Shown here one piece after another: positions 34,543-41,168 of a stretch of DNA of 64,000 nt. The first letter of the stretch is position 1, and every line of letters starts with the position of its first letter. The stretch spans positions 1-64,000 of the forward strand of contig NZ_JAFCNB010000020.1 in assembly GCF_017896165.1 (NCBI RefSeq). Reading direction: 5' to 3'. The DNA comes from Microbispora oryzae (GTDB lineage Bacteria > Actinomycetota > Actinomycetes > Streptosporangiales > Streptosporangiaceae). The notes beneath the pieces are model-generated. The model saw only the letters and a program-made list of their open reading frames with translations. It made no database searches and was not told where the DNA came from. A program made the translations under genes and the position numbers.

Positions 34543-35781
34543 ATGAGAAAACGCTCGATCATCAAGGCGGCACTGGCAGCCGCGGTCGTCCCGCTCTGCG
34601 CTGGAATGGTGGCGCTCACCTCGCCGTCGGCCGCCGCCGCGGTCGGCGGCTCAGGCCCCTACCCGGCCGATTACGAGACCTCCACCGGCTTGCCCAATCA
34701 CACCATCTACCGGCCCGGAACCCTCCCCGCCGAGAAACTCCCCATTTTCGTATGGGGCAACGGAGGGTGCTCGGCCAACGGCACGTCGCAGGTCAACTTC
34801 CTCCGCGAGATCGCCTCGCACGGGTTCCTGGCCATCGCCAGTGGCAGCCCGAACGGCTCCGGCTCGACGACGTCCCAGATGCTCACTCAGTCCATCGACT
34901 GGGCGGTCGCGGAGAACAGCCGCCAGGGCGGCAAATACTACGGCAGGCTCGACACCAGCAAGATCGCTGTAGGGGGCTACTCCTGCGGGGGACTGGAGGC
35001 CTACGCCGTCTCCGACGACCCACGTATCACCACGACCACCATCTTCAGCAGCGGGTTGCTGAACGACTCCGACGACTACCAGCTCCGCCGGTTGACGAAG
35101 CCGATCGCCTACTTCATCGGCGGGCCCAGCGACATCGCGTACCCGAACGCCATCGACGACTGGGGCAAGTTACCGGCGGGCCTGCCCGCGTTCATGGGCA
35201 ATCTGAACGTCGGACACGGCGGCACCTACAGCCAGACCAACGGCGGCGAGTTCGGCCGCGTGGCGGTGCTCTACCTCAATTGGCGGCTGAAGGGCGACAC
35301 GACGGCCGGCGCCAACTTCGTGGGCACCGCCTGCGGCCTGTGCAACACCCAGTGGCAGGTCCAGCAGAAGAACCTCACGCTCGACGGCGGCCCGTCGCCG
35401 TCCCCGTCACCCAGCGGCAGCCCGTCCCCTTCCCCGTCGCCCAGCGGCAGCCCGTCCCCCTCTCCGTCACCCAGCGGCGGCGGGATCGGGGGCTGCTCGG
35501 CGACCTACTCGGTGCAGGACCAGTGGGCCGGCGGGTTCGTCGCCGCCATCAACGTCACCGCGGGCGGCACCGCGATCAACGGCTGGAGGGTCGCTCTCAC
35601 CCTGCCCGCCGGAGCCACGATCACGTCCATGTGGAACGGCGTCAACTCCGGCACCAGCGGTACCGTGACCGTCACCAACCAGAGCTACAACGGGCGGCTG
35701 TCGGCCGGACAGAGCGCCAGCCTCGGCTTCCAGGGCAGCGGAACCGGCGCCGGAGCCACTGTCACCTGCACCGCCACCTGA
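34543..35781 (+). CDS. Secreted alpha/beta-hydrolase with C-terminal CBM2
   Basis: A 412-residue exported protein. A signal peptide (RKRSIIKAALAAAVVPLCAG, cleaved near PSAAAA) precedes an alpha/beta-hydrolase domain with the nucleophile elbow VGGYSCGG and a late GHGG for the catalytic His. A Ser-Pro-rich linker of three near-identical PSPSPSPSGS units (nt about 35392-35475) leads to a family 2 carbohydrate-binding module (Cys near both ends, WAGGFVAAINVTAGG, INGWRVALTLP, WNGV, NGRLSAGQSASLGFQG). The module suggests cellulose, chitin or xylan binding and an esterase-type attack on polymer-linked esters. The start is ATG 34543, six bases after GGAGGG. A palindromic operator lies upstream. Confidence 0.92.
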   Translation: MRKRSIIKAALAAAVVPLCAGMVALTSPSAAAAVGGSGPYPADYETSTGLPNHTIYRPGTLPAEKLPIFVWGNGGCSANGTSQVNFLREIASHGFLAIASGSPNGSGSTTSQMLTQSIDWAVAENSRQGGKYYGRLDTSKIAVGGYSCGGLEAYAVSDDPRITTTTIFSSGLLNDSDDYQLRRLTKPIAYFIGGPSDIAYPNAIDDWGKLPAGLPAFMGNLNVGHGGTYSQTNGGEFGRVAVLYLNWRLKGDTTAGANFVGTACGLCNTQWQVQQKNLTLDGGPSPSPSPSGSPSPSPSPSGSPSPSPSPSGGGIGGCSATYSVQDQWAGGFVAAINVTAGGTAINGWRVALTLPAGATITSMWNGVNSGTSGTVTVTNQSYNGRLSAGQSASLGFQGSGTGAGATVTCTAT

Positions 35782-35896
35782 AACCAACCGATGTGGGCAG
35801 GGCCCGCCGCGCTCGGAGGCGACCGGAGACGAAGGGGCGGTAACAGAGAGCGCAGCACGTTGCGAGCGGTCTCGCGGGCGGCACATACTGGAAGCG

Positions 35897-36124
35897 ATGA
35901 AGCCAGCCAGCGGCGAACACCGTCGTCACCTGCCCACAAGTCCCTTCAAACCCCCGCCCCCCGCCGCGCCTGTCGAGCGGTTCAGCATGAACGACCAGGT
36001 GAGCCACGATCGGTACGGCCTTGGTGTCGTCATCGGTGTGGAGGACGGGGTCGCCGTGTTCGTCGATTTCGGATCGCGGCAGGAACGCATCACGACCCCG
36101 TTCAACAAGCTCTACAAGCTCTGA
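35897..36124 (+). CDS. Small conserved actinobacterial protein (SH3/CarD-like fold)
   Basis: A 75-residue protein. The first 30 residues are Pro-rich and probably disordered. The rest, VSHDRYGLGVVIGVEDGVAV and VDFGSRQERI, resembles small beta-barrel (tudor/CarD-like) modules seen in conserved actinomycete proteins and at the end of UvrD/PcrA. It ends NKLYKL. It may bind RNA polymerase or nucleic acid, but this is inferred from the fold only. A later ATG (35987, before NDQVSHDRYG) is a possible alternative start. It is convergent with the cold-shock gene. Confidence 0.7.
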   Translation: MKPASGEHRRHLPTSPFKPPPPAAPVERFSMNDQVSHDRYGLGVVIGVEDGVAVFVDFGSRQERITTPFNKLYKL

Positions 36125-36214
36125 GACCGCTGCGCCGCAGGGCAAGCGTGCGGCGCGGCGCTCGGTCCGGTGCCCACCCGCCGCGATGGCGGCCTGATCA
36201 AGTGTTCACCAGGA

Positions 36215-36259
36215 CATGAGTCGGGGCCCGCGCCTGAAAGGCGCGGGCCCCGACTCATG
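36215..36259. terminator. 20-bp perfect hairpin after the cold-shock gene
   Basis: Arms 36215-36234 and 36240-36259 pair perfectly over 20 bp with a TGAAA loop. The hairpin sits 14 bases beyond the cold-shock stop and about 90 bases after the convergent small gene. It is the strongest terminator in the window. Confidence 0.88.
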
Positions 36260-36272
36260 ATGCGGGCCTAGG

Positions 36273-36476
36273 TCAGGCGGGAACGATGTTCTCGGCCTGC
36301 GGTCCCTTCTGACCCTGGGTGATGTCGAACGACACCCTCTGGCCCTCCTGCAGCTCGCGGTAGCCCTGGGCGGCGATGTTCGAGTAGTGGGCGAAGACGT
36401 CGGCGCCGCCGCCGTCCTGCTCGATGAAGCCGAAGCCCTTTTCCGCGTTGAACCACTTCACGGTTCCGACAGCCAT
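36273..36476 (-). CDS. cspA: Cold-shock protein (CspA family)
   Basis: A 67-residue single-domain cold-shock protein with both RNA-binding motifs: [17 protein letters not shown] (RNP1 KGFGFI) and DVFAHYSNI (RNP2-like VFAHY; VFVHF in E. coli). It acts as an RNA chaperone. The start is ATG 36476 behind AAAGGAG. It has a long leader (more than 120 bases) that contains an intrinsic-terminator-like hairpin with a T-tract. This fits the post-transcriptional control known for csp genes, although the exact mechanism here is inferred. Confidence 0.95.
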   Translation of the reverse strand: MAVGTVKWFNAEKGFGFIEQDGGGADVFAHYSNIAAQGYRELQEGQRVSFDITQGQKGPQAENIVPA

Positions 36477-36561
36477 GTCAGTCTCCTTTGTAGGGGCCGA
36501 GCCGAAATCCGCACTGCGCGGATTCCGCGTCGCCGGGTGAGGCCCCTCCGGAAATGGCCGG

Positions 36562-36603
36562 AAAAACAAAAATGCGCCTGAAGGTCACATCCCGTCAGGC
36601 GCA
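36562..36603 (-). promoter_or_regulatory. Terminator-like hairpin with T-tract in the csp leader
   Basis: On the minus strand TGCGCCTGA (36603-36595) pairs perfectly with TCAGGCGCA (36581-36573), followed at once by TTTTTGTTTTT (36572-36562). This is a textbook intrinsic terminator about 85 bases upstream of the csp start codon, on the same strand. It could be an attenuator of csp, or end upstream read-through from the transposase relics. Confidence 0.7.
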
Positions 36604-36749
36604 CACAAGTTTCATGGGTACCACAACTGCAACTCAGTAGACGATAGCACCCGCGCCGGGTGAAGGACACCTAGCCTCGATCCTTCACGCCCATCCGGTG
36701 GCTGACTGAGTGGTTCGGCTGGAGTGTGAAATCGCGGCCGTGGATCAGG

Positions 36750-36900
36750 TCGGTGCCGGGAGCGCCTGGAGCCGGGTGACGGCGGTGACCCTGGCCGGCC
36801 CAGGGCCAGGACGCGGCAATGCGCAGGCGTAGGCGTCGTCCGCCGCGGACCAGGCGGGCGGTGACGGCGAACAGGCGAAGCCGTAGGCGTTTCGGTTCGT
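36750..36900 (-). pseudogene. IS1380-family transposase relic
   Basis: The minus strand reads PKRLRLRLFAVTARLVRGGR and RLRLRIAASWPWAGQ, then after a frame change RVTAVTRLQALPAP. This is the typical end of IS1380-family transposases. Only about 150 bases remain, with one frameshift, so it is a dead fragment. Confidence 0.6.
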
Positions 36901-36904
36901 ACGG

Positions 36905-37208
36905 CGGGCCTTCGGGTTGCGGCTGGTGGCCTGGGATGGGACCGGGCTGGACGCGGCCGACACCCCGGCCAACGCCGCTGCGTTCGGCGTCACTCAGGGC
37001 GGTAGCCCGCAGGTGCGACTGCTCGCGCTGATCGAGTGCGGCACGCACGCCGTCATCGATGCGGCGTTCGACGGTGTCGCCAAGGCCAGCGAACAGAAGC
37101 CGGCCCGGCGCCTCGCATACAAGATCAAAGTAAGTAGAAGGGCTCTACCACCAGCACAAACGCCTGAACTCACTGGCATTGCAGCTCAAAGGCACTTTTC
37201 TCATGTAA
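36905..37208 (+). pseudogene. IS4-type transposase relic with internal deletion
   Basis: The frame from about 36905 reads LRLVAWDGTGLDAADTPANA, GGSPQVRLLALIECGTHAVI and then DAAFDGVAKASEQKPARRL. This resembles the N-terminal/central part of actinobacterial IS4-family transposases (the WDGT Asp is a DDE residue). Similarity then stops. After a frame change a C-terminal-type segment GLYHQHKRLNSLALQLKGTF precedes TAA 37206-37208, inside direct repeat B. The middle of the gene is deleted. It abuts the IS1380 relic, and only remnants of the two elements remain here. Confidence 0.65.
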
Positions 37209-37251
37209 ACGATCAAGCTCGCTCAAATACGCCGCGAAAGCCCGAGGCTAG
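37182..37251. repeat. 70-bp direct repeat, copy B
   Basis: This is the same orientation and 67 of 70 bases as 62-131. Upstream it continues into the tail of the transposase relic (RLNSLALQLKGTFLM). Downstream of 37251 the two copies diverge completely; the integrase next to copy A is absent here. See copy A for the two explanations. Confidence 0.7.
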
Positions 37252-37321
37252 GGGCGCGCGGGCGATCGCGCAGCGGGTCGGCTGGGAGTGCTCGATGTCT
37301 GGGTGAGCTGGTCCCTGGAGC

Positions 37322-37352
37322 CCTTGGCCTCGGCCGCAGGCCGAGGCCAAGG
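37322..37352. terminator. Perfect hairpin after the MerR gene
   Basis: A 14-bp perfect stem (37322-37335 with 37339-37352) and GCA loop lies about 85 bases beyond the stop of the minus-strand MerR gene. It is a strong structure, without a T-run. Confidence 0.65.
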
Positions 37353-37437
37353 CACTTGATCACCGTTCGCGCGCCCGGTCGATGGGTTCGGTGCTCCCGT
37401 GGGCCAAGGCGGCGGCGGTGCTGTCACCGCGCGGGCA

Positions 37438-37800
37438 CTACTGAGTTTCTGATGCGCGGGCCTGCCGGAGTTCGGCGTTGATGCGCATGGCTTCGGCCAG
37501 TTGGTCTTCCAAGATGATGATGCGGCAGGCGGCTTCCAGCGGCGTGCCCTGGTCGACCAGTTCCCGGGCCCGGGCGGCCAGGCGCAGCTGGTAGCGGGAG
37601 TAACGTCGGTGTCCGCCGCCGGAGCGTTGTGGCTCGATCAGCTTGGCGGTACCCAGGGCCCGCAGGAACGCCGCGGTCACGCCGAGCATCTCCGCGGCCG
37701 CGCCCATGCTGTAGGCGGGGTAGTCCTCATCATCGAACCTGTCACCGGCTTTGTCGTTCTTGGGCGTGGCAGGGCCGGCGGTTGAGTGAGTTGGATCCAT
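37438..37800 (-). CDS. MerR-family transcriptional regulator
   Basis: A 120-residue MerR-type regulator. The winged-helix part YSMGAAAEMLGVTAAFLRAL, then AKLIEPQRSGGGHRRYSRYQ, is the standard DNA-recognition unit. A short helical segment (ARARELVDQGTPLEAACRII) follows with a C-terminal coiled coil, and there are no metal-binding Cys. This small form, with an acidic N-terminal extension (DRFDDEDYP), is common in actinomycetes. The start is ATG 37800 with AAAGG upstream. The leader holds a 10-bp GC hairpin. The target is unknown; the nearby cold-shock gene is on the same strand but separated by relics and a terminator. Confidence 0.9.
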   Translation of the reverse strand: MDPTHSTAGPATPKNDKAGDRFDDEDYPAYSMGAAAEMLGVTAAFLRALGTAKLIEPQRSGGGHRRYSRYQLRLAARARELVDQGTPLEAACRIIILEDQLAEAMRINAELRQARASETQ

Positions 37801-38321
37801 ACGGGCCTTTCATCACGACAGGGGGCCCCGGCACGCGTCGCACCGGGGCCCCAAAGAGGTTCAACACCATCTACCGGCCATCGGCCGGACTACCGTTTTC
37901 CGCATCAGCCGTACTGTGCGGCGACGCGGGGATCGCGGATGTGTGACCGTAGACCACCTTCCTATCTGTGGAACTGCGGTACCCGAGCGGCGAGAACCAC
38001 GCCGGCAGCGGGCGATCCTGATGGCGTCAACCTCCCCTCTCCTACATTCCGAACTCTCGCTTCACCTGCGGCAGCGCGTCCACGCTCAGGGCCTCATACC
38101 ACTCCGCCGGCCCATCACATCGGACCTTCTGCCTAACTTCATCCAACGTGCCGGGCAGTTCATCGTGCTGCTGGTTCTTCCTGCGCTACCCGGCGGATTC
38201 GTTCCTTGCGATGCGAGAAAGATTATCCCCGCCTACCATGGATGTCTACTCCCGCCGCTACAGATTTTCGATCCCGGCCGTAGGAGAAGCTCAGGCGGCG
38301 ACGTCGGTGGACCGGCGCGGG
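37801..38321. other. Long intergenic region without convincing gene
   Basis: About 520 bases lie between two minus-strand genes' ends and starts. GGGGCCCCGG (37822-37831) pairs with 37843-37852 as a hairpin in the MerR leader. ORFs on the plus strand here lack ribosome binding sites, recognisable domains and typical codon bias. Part of it (37900-38290) is less GC-rich than the flanks. It is probably promoter DNA and decayed sequence. Confidence 0.45.
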
Positions 38322-41084
38322 TCAGTCCGCCCGGTCCCGGCGGAGGCCGGGCAGGTCCGCCCGGGAGCCGACGCCGAGCTTGGGCAGCAGTTGCGCCAGG
38401 TGGGCGCCGACAGTCCGGCGCGACAGGTAGACCTGCTCGCCGATCTCCTCGTCGGACAGGCCCTCGGCGGCGAGCCGGGCGATGTGCAGCTCCACTGGGG
38501 TGAGCTTGTCGCGCGCCGTCAGGACCCGGTCGGCGCTGGCCTCCCCGCAGGCGCGTAGCCCGCGCCGGGCCCGGTCGCTCCACGGCACGACGCCCAGCGC
38601 GTCGAACGTGTCGCGGGCGGTGCGCAGCAGCGGCCGGGCCGTGCCGGGGTCGCCCTGGTCCAGCAGCCACTCGCCGTAGGCCACCTGCACGTAGGCCCGG
38701 GCGAACGGCCAGCGGGCGTGGTCGGCGGCGAGCGCGTCGGCGAACCGGGCCTCTGCGTCCGCCGGGTCGGCGAGCAGTGCCCGGGCGAGCGGCAGGCCCA
38801 CGTGCAGCGCGGGCGCGGGCGTCTTCCGCGCCACCTCCTCAAGCTCGCGCAGCACCGCCCGCGCCGCGCCGGCGTTACCGCTCCCGGCGGCGGCGTCGGC
38901 GAAGGCGGCCACCACGTAGCAGCGCAACGCGAGCTGGTACGCCGGATCGGCGGGGTCGTGCAGACGGCGCAGGTGCTCGTACGCCTCCGCGTGCCGGCCT
39001 TCACTCAGCGCCGCCAGGCCGCGGGCCATCTGCACGGTGGCGAGCACCGGCCGCACCCCGGCGGCGACGCTCATCGCCTCGGCCCGCGCCGAGAGCTCCC
39101 GAGCGCGGTCGGGTTCGCCGCGCAGCGCCGCGAGCATGGCCTGGGTGGACACGGCGGTGCCGTACATCTGCGGCTGGTCCGTCTCGAGGGCGAGCCGGGC
39201 CGCCTCCTCGGCCGCCGGGATCGCCACGTTCAGGTTGGTCCGGTGCACCGCGCTCCACGCCTGCTGGGCGAGGGAGCGGGTGAGCAGGTAGAGCCGCCCC
39301 TGGGCGCGCAGCCCGGGCAGCGCCGCCGCGGAGAAGCTCTCCACCTGCTCGAACGCCCCGACGAGTACGGCCGCGGAGCCCAGCAGCCGGGCCGCCTGCG
39401 GGTCGATGACGGGCCGCGAGGCCAGCTCCCGCAGCCCGTCGACGACCACGGCGCCGCGGTCGAGCGGCGCGGCGTACGCGAGGATCGCCAGCAGCAGCGG
39501 GTTCGTGGCCGGCACCGGCAGGCTCTCCGCGGCCGCGACGATCCGGTGACGCGCCTCGGCGCCCGGCTCGATCCAGAAGCACTGCAGCGCGGCGCTCCAC
39601 AGGATGCGTAGCGCCTCCTCGGGCCGGCCCTCGGCGGCGACCGACTCGGCGAGGGCGGCGAGCACCTGCGGGCCGGTCGCCCGGCCGTCCGAACCGTCGT
39701 CGAGGGTGCCCCGGATCCACCGCAGCCGCGCCTGCTGCCGGGACGTGAGCGGCAGCAGCTCGGTCTGGCGCAGCAGCCGCACGACGACGTCGCGGCCACC
39801 CAGCTCGACGGCCTGGTCCGCCGCCCGGAGCAGCCGGTCGGCCCGCCGGCCGGCGTCCTCGGTGAGCTTGGCCGCCTGCTCCAGCGCGGTCACCGCCTCG
39901 GTCGGGGCGCCGCGCTGCGCGACGCGGGCGGCCATGGTGTCCAGCTCGGCCGCGATCTCCTCGTCGGGCCGGGCGGCGGCGGACGCGCGGTGCCAGATCC
40001 GGCGGTCGGCGGCGCGTTCGCCATTCTGCCGGGTGAGCGCCTCGGCGAGCGCGGCATGGCCCGCGCGGCGCTGCGGCAGCGTCGCGGCCTGATAGATCGC
40101 CGAGCGCATGAGCGGGTGCCTGAAGCGGATGCGGGCGGCGTCCGGCTCGATCAGCCCGGCGCGAATCCCCGGCGCCAGGTCGTGGTGCGCGACGGGCCCG
40201 GCGGTGAGCACGGCTGCGGCCGCGATCACCTCCTCCAGCGCGGTGCCGTCGTCGAGGGCCGCGACGAGCAGCAGGGCTCGCGTGGCGGCGGGCAGATCGC
40301 CCAGCCGGGCGCCGAAGGCGCGCTCCAGCCGCTCGGTCAGCGGCAGCCACGGCGAGGAGAGCAGGCCGGTCCCCTGGTCGCGCCATTCGCCGGTCAGTTC
40401 CACCAGCGCGAGCGGATTGCCGGCGCCCTCGTCGAGCAGCCGCCGCCGGGTCCGCGGATCCATGCCGGGGGCGCGCGCGTCGAGCAGGCGCGCGGCAGCC
40501 GCGTCCGGCAGCGGCCGCAGCACCAGCTCGGGCAGCCCGGCCTCGGCCAGCGCGCAGGGCACGCCGTCGCGCAGCGTGGCGAGCAGCGCCACCGGCTCGG
40601 CTTCCAGCCGCCGGGCGACGAAGGACAGCACCCCGGCGGTGGGCGGGTCGAGCCACTGGCCGTCATCGATGAGCACCAGCAGCGGATTCCGGCTCGCCGC
40701 CTCCACCAGCAGGTTGAGCGTGGCGAGCGCGACCAGGTACAGATCCGGGACGGGAGCGTCGATGAGCCCCAGCGCGGCCGCCAGTGCACGCCGCTGCGGA
40801 TCGGGCAGCGACCCGTCGTCAAGCCGGGCGGGATGCAGCAGGCGGTGCAGCCCCGCGTACGGGAGATGGAACTCGGCCTGCGTGCCGGCCGTGGACAGCA
40901 CCCGCAGCCCGGCGTCCCGGCCCGCGTCCGCGGCCGCGGTCAGCAGTGCGGACTTGCCGATGCCGGCCTCGCCGCGTACGACCAGCGAACTGCCTCCGGC
41001 GCGAAGTCCGAGGAGGAGGCCGGAGAGCTGGGCGACCTCCGACTCTCGCCCGAAAAGGGCTGATTTAGCGGATGCGCTGGACAT
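38322..41084 (-). CDS. Large ATP-binding LuxR-family regulator (LAL type)
   Basis: A 920-residue LAL regulator. The N-terminal ATPase has Walker A VVRGEAGIGKSAL (about residues 35-47) and Walker B LLVLIDDGQWLD; a Gly stands where Ala/Leu is usual (DDAQWLD). A long helical TPR-like middle leads to a C-terminal LuxR helix-turn-helix (LTPVELHIARLAAEGLSDEE, then LSRRTVGAHLAQLLPKLGVG). ATG 41084 is chosen; the frame stays open to 41675, but that part overlaps the divergent gene. It is head-to-head with a second LAL gene, 84 bases apart, suggesting cross-regulation. Confidence 0.92.
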   Translation of the reverse strand: MSSASAKSALFGRESEVAQLSGLLLGLRAGGSSLVVRGEAGIGKSALLTAAADAGRDAGLRVLSTAGTQAEFHLPYAGLHRLLHPARLDDGSLPDPQRRALAAALGLIDAPVPDLYLVALATLNLLVEAASRNPLLVLIDDGQWLDPPTAGVLSFVARRLEAEPVALLATLRDGVPCALAEAGLPELVLRPLPDAAAARLLDARAPGMDPRTRRRLLDEGAGNPLALVELTGEWRDQGTGLLSSPWLPLTERLERAFGARLGDLPAATRALLLVAALDDGTALEEVIAAAAVLTAGPVAHHDLAPGIRAGLIEPDAARIRFRHPLMRSAIYQAATLPQRRAGHAALAEALTRQNGERAADRRIWHRASAAARPDEEIAAELDTMAARVAQRGAPTEAVTALEQAAKLTEDAGRRADRLLRAADQAVELGGRDVVVRLLRQTELLPLTSRQQARLRWIRGTLDDGSDGRATGPQVLAALAESVAAEGRPEEALRILWSAALQCFWIEPGAEARHRIVAAAESLPVPATNPLLLAILAYAAPLDRGAVVVDGLRELASRPVIDPQAARLLGSAAVLVGAFEQVESFSAAALPGLRAQGRLYLLTRSLAQQAWSAVHRTNLNVAIPAAEEAARLALETDQPQMYGTAVSTQAMLAALRGEPDRARELSARAEAMSVAAGVRPVLATVQMARGLAALSEGRHAEAYEHLRRLHDPADPAYQLALRCYVVAAFADAAAGSGNAGAARAVLRELEEVARKTPAPALHVGLPLARALLADPADAEARFADALAADHARWPFARAYVQVAYGEWLLDQGDPGTARPLLRTARDTFDALGVVPWSDRARRGLRACGEASADRVLTARDKLTPVELHIARLAAEGLSDEEIGEQVYLSRRTVGAHLAQLLPKLGVGSRADLPGLRRDRAD

Positions 41085-41168
41085 GGTGACATAGTCTCCT
41101 GGTGCCGCCTCCCGGTCGAACCACATCCGGCCCCGGCACGTGTGCGCACGCATCGTCGAAGGGGAATC

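Noticed and set aside
35390-35475. Three near-identical DNA repeats considered as a minisatellite
   Set aside because: They encode the Pro-Ser linker between hydrolase and CBM2, a usual low-complexity linker.
37916-38503. 195-residue plus-strand ORF in the gap after the MerR gene
   Set aside because: No ribosome binding site, no family, and its second half is antisense to the LuxR gene end.
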